Assembly (NCBI GenBank): GCA_013214355.1
Contig: JABSSL010000008.1
Span: 73,898-137,897 of the forward strand
Length of the DNA: 64,000 nucleotides
Source: Saprospiraceae bacterium
GTDB taxonomy: Bacteria; Bacteroidota; Bacteroidia; Chitinophagales; Saprospiraceae
Direction of reading: 5' to 3'
Part shown: piece after piece, positions 8,394 to 17,700 of the stretch
How positions within the stretch are numbered: the first letter of the stretch is position 1
How the letters are laid out: every line of letters starts with the position of its first letter
Translations under genes and position numbers: made by a program
The notes under the pieces: generated by a model
The model's input: only the letters and a program-made list of their open reading frames with translations
The model's database searches: none
Told to the model about the DNA's origin: nothing

Positions 8394-8675
8394 TCAAAGT
8401 TGGAACCCTTTATTGAATTCCACTCTCCACTCCAAGGAGGAGAGCTTCTTTTCCTCATTCTCACGGTAAGTAAGCATAGGAAAAGAGGAGAGTTTTTCCC
8501 AGATTTTTTCCAGCTTTTCGTTCGATACTGGGGTGATGAAAAATATTGCCGCAGTCAGACGCGTCAACAAATTTTCATAAGGCAACTCCCAGTTTGCTAC
8601 CAGGCCGAGTTTCTGGAGTTCACCCAGTTCCTCTTTGACCTCGACAATAGCAGGAATGTTTCCGATTTGATTCAT
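8394..8675 (-). CDS. Small protein of unknown function (93 aa)
   Basis: I do not recognise this family. The protein is 93 residues, mixed-charge, soluble-looking, with no signal peptide, membrane segment or cysteine cluster. Notable segments are WELPYENLLTRLTAAIFFITP (split here as WELPYENLL near residues 29-37 and TRLTAAIFFITP at 38-49) and KKLSSLEWRVEFNKGF at the C-terminus. Composition and predicted alternation of helix and strand look like a real protein, unlike the antisense frame over the same bases. It sits 115 bp after the last NRPS gene and 113 bp before the type II thioesterase, in the same direction. Its size is near that of MbtH-like NRPS chaperones, but the MbtH signature NxExQxSxWP is absent. 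An accessory role for the synthetase is a guess from position only. Confidence 0.68.
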   Translation of the reverse strand: MNQIGNIPAIVEVKEELGELQKLGLVANWELPYENLLTRLTAAIFFITPVSNEKLEKIWEKLSSFPMLTYRENEEKKLSSLEWRVEFNKGFQL

Positions 8676-8790
8676 AATAAGTAAGATTTAAAATGATTAC
8701 AGAATTAAAACAGTAAGATTTGACGTAAGTCTTATCATAGAGATATTGGGAGCCTTGCTTTCATGTCCTTCTATCCAACACTGTTACAAG

Positions 8791-11700
8791 CTAACCTTCT
8801 TCTAGGCTCACCTTTAGAGTCCGTTCGTAAATCAATGGCAGTATATTCGGGATATGCGCTTTATGGAAAAGATCGTCATGCTGTCCTGGCAGCCACTGAT
8901 GTTCAAAAGTGCTTGTCGTGAGCTTAGCCCAAGCTTGCATGATTGATCCTTTGCGGCCATCAGCCGCTTCCAAGGCAAGGATAGGACTGTTTAGGATTGA
9001 GGTCGGGCGGTATGCCTTACCAATTCTATGGTTATGTTCGTACAGTAGTCGTATACGTTCTCGTTCTTGATCGCTGAATAAATTGGGTAGTAAATCTATA
9101 TTTTCAGTTTCAGTTTTCGCTTGACTTGGATCAGCTTGTAGGGCTCTACGTTGCTTCTTCGATAAGCCAGCGGCAAACCCAGGACTATCTCTATCCACTA
9201 AAACTAGATTGACGGTGTGTCCTAGTTCTTCCAGCAAAACAGAGAGCTCGAAAGCGACCAGGGCACCAATAGAATAGCCTAAAAGATGGAAAGTCCCCGT
9301 TTGCTGAATGGCTAGCAAATCAGGTAGCATAGTCTTGGCCATGCTCGGTATATCCTTTTCAAAATCCTCCTCCAATTGAATTCCTTTGTAGCGAAATCCA
9401 TAGGCATTCAAATGACCCTGCGCTGCTTTGGCAAATTCGTTGAATACAATCGGAAGGCCCAAAATGGGGGGAATCAAGAAAAGATTCTCATTTGACACTT
9501 CTATCCTATTCAAGGGAGTTAACTGCTTGCTCGTCCTAGGCGAATGGGTAATGAATTCGGCCAAACCTGCTACCGTAGGATGGTTGAAAAAATCCATGAC
9601 ATTAAGCCAAGGCAAGTCCAACACCTTGCTAATTTTAAGTACCACTCGAAGGGCAGATAAGGAGTGTCCTCCTACCTTAAAGAAATCATCCGAGACACTG
9701 AGTTGTTCCACTTGCAGCACCTGATTGAAAATCTCTACCAATTGTGTTTCTAGTGCATTACGCGGCGCTAAGTAGGTAGACTGATGCCAGTCATTCCCCG
9801 GATCAGGTAGCGCTTTATGATCTACCTTCATATTGGCCGTCATAGGAACTTTATCAATGCGAATCCATCTGGCCGGTATCATATAGGTGGGAAGTTTCTC
9901 CTGCAAGAATTTATTCAAAGCAGGAATATCCATTTCAATTCTTGGTACTACGTAAGCCAACAGGTAATTTTCCCCGACTTGATCTTGTTTGCATAGCACA
10001 ATGCATCTTTCCACCAGTTCACATTGCTGTAAAGTATGTTCAATCTCCCCCAATTCAACTCGATATCCTCTAATCTTAACTTGATGATCAGCGCGACCTG
10101 CATAGCAAATCTGACCATCCGGAAGCCAGTAACCCAGATCGCCGGTATCATACATCCGTTCGGTTTTCCTTTTGGTAAAAGGGTTCGTCAGGAAACGTTC
10201 GCCTGTTAATTGTGGCCGATCGTGATAGCCTCTGGCTACCCCAGCCCCTCCGAGATAAATAGTACCTATCACCCCGATAGGTAAGGGAGCTCGATTTTCA
10301 TCAAGAATGTAGGCAGAGGTGTTTGGAATCGGTTTACCAATAGGCGGAGATTTAGCATATTCAATGGCATTGCTTAGGTCATTGGTCAACACGCCAATCG
10401 TAGTTTCTGTTGGTCCATAATGATTAAAAATCTTTGAGCCAGAAAAACGGTCCTTCAAAGCCTTGAGGAGGGTCCAACTTAACGCCTCCCCACCCAGCAA
10501 CAGATTTCTGCAGTGCAGCTGCCTTTCTGGTTCCGTTTCTAGCAAGTAGGCCAAAAGAGAAGGTGTTAACTTTAATAGATCTAAGTCCAATTGCTCACAA
10601 TACTTAAAAAAGGAAGCTGGAGACTCTAGCAGCGCGCTGGAGAAAACGTCAATGGTTCCTCCCAAGCAGAGTGCGGCAAATACGGCTGTATTGCCTAAGT
10701 CAGTACTTATATCCGTTACTGTAGCACAATAGGGATTCTCGTCAAGTTGGATCCGCTCTTGAATGCCAAATACGTAGTTCAACAGAGATGCGTGTTCTAC
10801 TAATACACCCTTGGGTTTACCAGTAGAACCGGAAGTGTAGATCAGGTATAATAGATCATCTTGACCAAGGTTGGTTGCTAGTGAAGTAATAGGCTGGTCG
10901 CTCCAATCTCGACCCTCTAATAATTCATAGGATCCCTCATAATGGGCAGCCAGATCCGCAAAGCTCACACGATCAGTAAGCAAAGTTTTAAGTTGGGTAT
11001 CCGCGGCGATAAACTGCTTCCTGTCTATTGGGAAACGCGGGTCTATAGGAACGTAAGCGGCTCCAGTTTTGATAATGGCCAATAGACCTATAATCATCCA
11101 TTCTGAACGCTGGGTCATCAATCCTATCCTGTCTCCAATCTTAAGTTCGTACTTCTCCTTTAGAAAATGAGCGATGGCATTGGTCCTTTCGTCCAATTCT
11201 TGATAGCTAAGTGACTTTTCGCCACTTACCACGGCTAGCTGTACAGGATGGTGCTTAGCAAAAGATTCAAAAAGGGAGACGACGGTTTCCGTTTTAGTAA
11301 AAGGTTGTCTAGTGTTGTTGAATCCCTCAATGATCCGTTCTTCTTCATCCACATCTAGCATGCGAAGTGCCCCTACGGCCTCATCGGGTGCTAAGAGGGC
11401 TGCATGGATCAAATTCTTTAAATGCCTAGCCATTCGACTAATCATCTCCTCTTGGAAAAGGTCCGCGCAATAAATAAATCCTAGCTCTAGGCCAGCTTCA
11501 CTTTCAGAAACCGCCAAGGTAAGATCGTACTTAGCGTGATAGTGATCGGATGCCTGCGTAACCATCTCCAGGTCTCCCGTTCCAGTGGGTGCTGTAGCAG
11601 GGTTGTTATTTAGCACGAACATAGCCTGAAACAAAGGGCTCCTACTTAAATCTCGGGTGGGATCCAGGTGCTCTACGATCTGTTCAAAGGGTACATCTTG

Positions 11701-14700
11701 GTTAGCATAGGCCGTTAGGGTATTGCTTTTTATCGTTTCCAAAAGATCTCTGAAACCTCGTTGAGGATCAATGGATGTTTGTAAGGCCAGGGTATTGATA
11801 AAAAATCCGATCAACCCCTCTAACTCCTGCTGCGGCCGATTAGCCACCGGAGTACCCACACAAATGTTTTGTTGCCTACTATATCGATATAACGTCAACT
11901 TAAAGGCCGACAATAGGGTCATAAAGAGCGTAGCCCCCATTTCCTTGGAGAACGCCTTAATTCTTTTGCTTAGCTCGAGGTCCCACTCAAATCCCACGAA
12001 CGCTCCTCGATTACTTTGTCGCTCTGGACGACTAAAATCCGTTGGAAGCTGCAATGGCGTATTCGGCTGTAAATGCTCCGCCCACCACTTGAGTTTGTCT
12101 TCCATAACCTCAGCCGTGAGATGCTTCCGTTGCCAGATCGCAAAATCCGCATACTGAATAGCCAATGGGGGTAGGTTAAGAGTTTCTCCACGCTGTTTAC
12201 TATAATAAAATTGCAGGGTTTCTTCTACCAAGATCGACAAGGACCAACCATCAGCAGCGATGTGATGAACCACTACCGAAAGTGCATATTTAGTCGGGCT
12301 GTATTGCAGCAGACGCGCACGCATCATATAATCTTGGGTAAGATCAAAAGCCCGATGTAAGTCTTGAGACAACCAATCTTCTCGATCTTCTTGCCGGGCA
12401 AATTCTTTGGCTTCAACGTGAAAAAGTTGCCAATCTTCAGCTGATAATATCCGCTGGGTTGACCATTCTTCCTCCTGTGCATAGACGGTGCGGAGGATTT
12501 CGTGTCTTTGAATCACGGAGCGCAGGGCAAATTCCAAAGCCTCCACATCTAATGGCCCATTTAATTGAAGTTGCATTGGGATATGATAGTGCAGACTTCC
12601 CTGTAATCGATCTACAAACCAAAGTCGTTCTTGCGCAAAAGATAGCGGGATATGGGCCGCCCGATCTTGCGGAGCCAGTGCTGGCAATTGCAATCCTCGA
12701 TCTGCTTGATCAATATAGGCGGCTAATTCTGCCAGCTGGGCATAGGCAAATACTGCCTTGATATCAATTGTTACATTGAGTTGGCGTTCAATATGAGCGA
12801 TGACTCGAGTAGCCAGTAAAGAATGGCCACCTAGGTCGAAGAAATTATCTAAGACTCCTACCTTTTCCACCTGCAACAATTCTTGCCAAATTATAGCCAA
12901 CTTATTCTCTGTTTCAGAACGTGGAGGCACGAAATCTTGTGATAGTTCTCGGCTAAAATCTGGACGAGGAAGCTTCTGTTTATCTGCCTTCCCATTAGCA
13001 ATCAAAGGCATATACTCCAGTATCTCCCAATAGGTAGGGATCATATATTCCGGCAGCAATTGACGGAGGTATTCGTTGACTTGGTTGCAGCTAGCCTGTT
13101 CATCACCAAATACGATATAACCTACTAATTGCTTTTGTCCATTGTCATTTGGTAAAGCAATAACAACGGCACTATTGACATACGGTAAGGAATTGACTAG
13201 TTTTTCAATCTCCCCCAGCTCAATACGATAACCACGAATTTTTACCTGATCATCTTTTCGCCCGACGAACTCCAATTCTCCATTTGGTAGCCTTTTCGCC
13301 AGATCACCGCTCCGATATAAGCGGCCCATTCCCTCTTTCTCAGTAAAGTGATCATGACTTTTTTCAACTTGGTTTAAGTAACCGCGCGCTACCTGCGCCC
13401 CACCGATCACCAACTCCCCAATCACCCCAATTGGGATTAGATTGTCCAACTCATCAAAGAGATAGATAGCGACATTACTAAAGGGGTTTCCAATACTTAC
13501 TCTTCCATCCGAGTTAATAGGAGCAAGGGAGATGCTGGTAGCAATGGTGTTTTCAGTAGGTCCATAACCATTAAACAACTGTACGCCTAAGGATTTGACC
13601 TTCTCCCCCAAGGTTTTATCCAAAGCCTCTCCCACTGAAACTAGGGTACTTAGATGTTCTAAGTGCGGTTCAATAAACTGTTGATAAGAGGTAGGCAGCG
13701 TAGCAAAGTCCACTCCTTTTAGCAAATCCCCCATTTCATTAGCAGACAAAATGGTTCGTTTATCAGGTATGATCAAGGTACTACCACTCGCCAAAGCCAC
13801 AAATATTTCGTAAGCAGCCGCATCAAAACTAATGGATGAAAACTGCAATACTTTCTTTCCGGGTCCCAGCGGCATGGTATCCAATTGATTGAAGACCAGA
13901 TTGGCTAAACCTCGATGTTCAATCAGCACACCTTTGGGCAAGCCCGTAGATCCAGAGGTATATATAACGTAGACTAAATCTGATCCCTTTAGGTCGACAC
14001 TCTCCCTTTCTTCACTTGCCGCTTGCCAATCGGTTTGATCCAGGGCCAGCAAGCTTAGTCCTGTAAGTTGAGGTAGGGTAGCTGCAATTGGGCTGTCTGT
14101 TAGCGCATATTTTGTACCACTATCTAATAGTAAATAGCGAACTCGATCTTCCGGAAGTTCCGGGTCAATAGGAATATAAATCCCACCTACCTTAAGAATA
14201 CCCAGCATTCCAATCAACATTTCCATCCCTCGCTCTAGGCAAAGGGCGACCATACTACCCGTTTCGACGCCCTGCGTCTGCAGAAAATTTGCTACTTGAT
14301 TAGCTTTCTTGTTTAATTCGTGGAAGGTGAGCCTTTGCTCCTGGAATTCTACTGCAATGGCTTTCGGCATTTCATTTACCTTCTCCTCAAATAGATCCAG
14401 TACGGTCTGCTCTAATGGATAGGCCTTTTGAGTGGCATTGAAGCCAGATTGCAATTGTTGCGCTTCTTCTTGCCCAAACAAACGAAGTTTTCCTACGGGC
14501 GTATTGGGATCGTCCACCACGGCTTGGCAAAGTTGTTCGAAGTGACTGAGCATCCGTTTAATGGTCACCGGCTTGAATAAGTCACTGCTATAGGCAAGGC
14601 TTAAACTAAGCCCTGAAGCTGATTCCTCGACGGATAAATGCAGATCCAGTGCCGTATTGAATGATATGGGCATTTCTTGATTAAGCGTTGGCGCCTTGCC

Positions 14701-17700
14701 AGAAGTTTCACTTTTACGCGCCTCTTGATTAACACTCAACAGTACCTGAAACAAGGGATTACGGCTATTGTCTCGCCGCTCACCAATGGCTTCTACGATC
14801 TGGTCGAATGGAGCATCTTGGTAATCATAAGCCTCAAGGGTTTCTCTTTGGATACGTGCCAACAAATTGGCAAATGTATCCTGTCCTGACAGCTTAGTCC
14901 GCAACACAATGTTATTGATAAAAAAGCCGATGAGGGGCTCCAGTTCTGGCAGGTTTCTACCCGTTACCGGGGCGCCAACGCAGATATCAGCTTGGCCACA
15001 ATATCGATACAGTAGCACCTTTAGCAATGCCAGCATACTTATAAAGAGAGTGGCTTCGCTTTCTGCGCTTAGTGCTTTCAGGTCATTACTGAGTGGGAAC
15101 GATAACGACAATGACTCCTCCCCTCCTCTGCTGCTCTTTACAGCAGGACGTGCAAAGTCTGTTGGTAAGTCTAAGGGTTCAGCTCCTCTCAAACGCTCTT
15201 TCCACCAATTCAGCTTCGCTGATAAGATTTCTTTGCTTAGATACTCCCGTTCCCAAAGGGCGAAGTCAGCATACTGAATGGCCAAGGGTTGCAGTGTAAC
15301 TACTCGCTCTTCTGTAAAGGCCGTGTAGAATTCAAGAAGTTCCTTGATCAAGATTTCATTGGACCAGGCATCGGTAGCAATATGGTGCATGACCAATACC
15401 AAGATATGCTCACCAAGCGGCCGCTTTAGTAGGCAGGCACGTAGCATGTAATCCTTGCCAAGATCAAATGGCTTAGCTATTTCTTCCGTAGCCCACTGAT
15501 ACCAATTTTCTTGCGAACCGAGCTCTTCCTCCCCAATGAGAGTTAGCGTCCAGTCCTCATGGGATAACAAGCGCTGATAGGGTATTCCTTGCTCTTTATA
15601 ATACACTGTCCGCAGGATTTCATGGCGCTCGACCAAAGCCTTGAAGGCTTTTGCCAAAATCACTTCATCTATCGCTCCGCCCATCGGCAATATCGAGGGT
15701 ACATGATAGGCTTGGCTGCCTTGGTATTGATCGATAAACCACAGTCTTTCTTGAGCATAGGAAAGGGGTATATAAACGGGTCTTTCCTTTTTCGATAGAA
15801 TTGGCCGATTGGCCTTCGACCTTGGCTCGTCCAACTGACGGGCCAAGGTAGCTATGGTTGGATGCTCAAAAATTGTACGGATTGGTATGTCAACCTTTAG
15901 GTGCTTCCGAATACCAGCTAGCATGCGCATGGCTAGTAAAGAATGTCCTCCCAGAACAAAGAAATTATCGCGAACACTGATTTGTGTTACTCCCAATAGA
16001 TCTTTCCAAATCTGGAGTAAGGTTTCTTCAATTAGACTAGAAGCGGCTATAAAGTCCTGACTATCTGGAGCCTTTTCAGTCAGCTCCGGAAGTGCTTTTC
16101 TATCAACCTTGCCATTTCTGTTTAGGGGTAAAGTAGACAGTGAAACCCACAATCGCGGGATCATATACTCCGGTAGGCAAGTGCTTAAATACTGTTCTAA
16201 TGCGGCCGATTCAAGGGCCGTATGCGCTACGTAATAGACCACGAGCTGTTGGAGCTGGAACTGATCTGGCCGACTTAAGACTACGCAATGGCTTAACAAA
16301 TTGCTCCGCATTAGTGCCTTCTCTATCTCCCCCAATTCGATACGATAACCACGAATCTTTACCTGATCATCTTTTCTACCGAAGAAAAGAAAGCTACCAT
16401 CTTCTTGCTGAAGTACTATATCACCGGTAGCATAAAGGCGCTGTCCGGCTAGCTGTTGATGGATAACAAAACGCTCATGAGTAAGTCCTGGTCGATTTAA
16501 ATAACCTACGGCTAATTGAGGACCCGCCACATGCAATTCTCCTTTTAAGCCAGGTGGTAAGATACGCCCCCACTCATCCATGACATATAGCTTGGTGTTG
16601 GCTATCGGATGCCCTATAGAAATTTGATCAATAGCTTCAAACTTAGGCACTGGCCAGCAGCTAACATTAATGGTCGTTTCTGTGGGACCATATAGGTTAT
16701 ACAGTCGTGTATGTGGAAGTTTTTCGTCAAATAGCTTGACATGCGTTGGACGAAGGGGTTCCCCTCCACACATCATCCGCTGGAGGCTTTTGCAAGCGTC
16801 ATCATTGACGTACATCAGGAAAACTTCTAAAGCAGCTGGTCCAAAATGCAGGGTCGTAACCGCATGTCTTTTGATCAAGTCCTGCAAATATTGCATGTCC
16901 TTCTGCCCATCTGGCTTAGCGACAACCAATCTTGCCCCCACCATCAATGGCCAGAACAATTCCCACACGGATACATCAAAACAGAAGTGTGTTTTTTGTA
17001 GCAATGTATCGGCTGGGGCTAAAGCAAAATATTGTTGGGCCCAAGACAAGCGATTGAAGAGTGCTGCATGATCAATCAAAACGCCCTTAGGTCGTCCCGT
17101 AGAGCCCGAAGTATAGATGATGTAAGCAGGACTATTTCCCTTTAGTTGTACCACTGGAGCAGGAGTAGAACCATCCCTATTTAAACCTTCTAACCGAATG
17201 GTCAATGCTTGGGAGGGTAAACTAGCTTCTGTCATGGCATCACAAAGGACTAGCCTTGTAGCAGTATCCTTTAATAGGTAGGCCATTCTTTCTTGTGGAT
17301 AGTTGGGGTCAATCGGTAGATAGGCTCCACCAGCTTTCCATATTCCCAATAGGCCAATGAGCATATTAAAAGAACGATCTAGACAGATGCCAACGATATC
17401 GCCTTGCTTCACTCCTTGTTCTATGAGGGACCAAGCCACTTGATTAGCCCGTTTGTCAAGTTCCCCATAAGAAAGTGTTTGTCCTGCAAAGATCAGGGCT
17501 GTTTCATCTGCCTTTTCCTGGGCGGTAGCTGAAATTAGGTCCAATACCGTGGTATGCTTAGGGAATGACGCTGCCGTATCATTGAATTGCTCAATCAGAT
17601 TGTATTCGGCTACGGTCAGTGGATTAAGCTCCGCAATGGTCAGCTTTGGATCACTAGTCAATTGATGCACCAACAGCTCAAAATGCTGGCTAATAGATTG

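Noticed and set aside
8394-8675. 93-aa gene as an MbtH-like protein
   Set aside because: The conserved MbtH signature with NxExQxSxWP is absent, so size and position alone are not enough.
8286-8684. 132-aa plus-strand frame opposite the 93-aa gene
   Set aside because: Its composition is irregular, it is the only plus-strand candidate of note, and it overlaps a better-looking minus-strand protein that follows the direction of all neighbours.
8676-8790. Possible palindrome AAGATTT/AAGTCTT in the gap after NRPS-A
   Set aside because: The arms are imperfect and no T-run or consensus promoter accompanies them.
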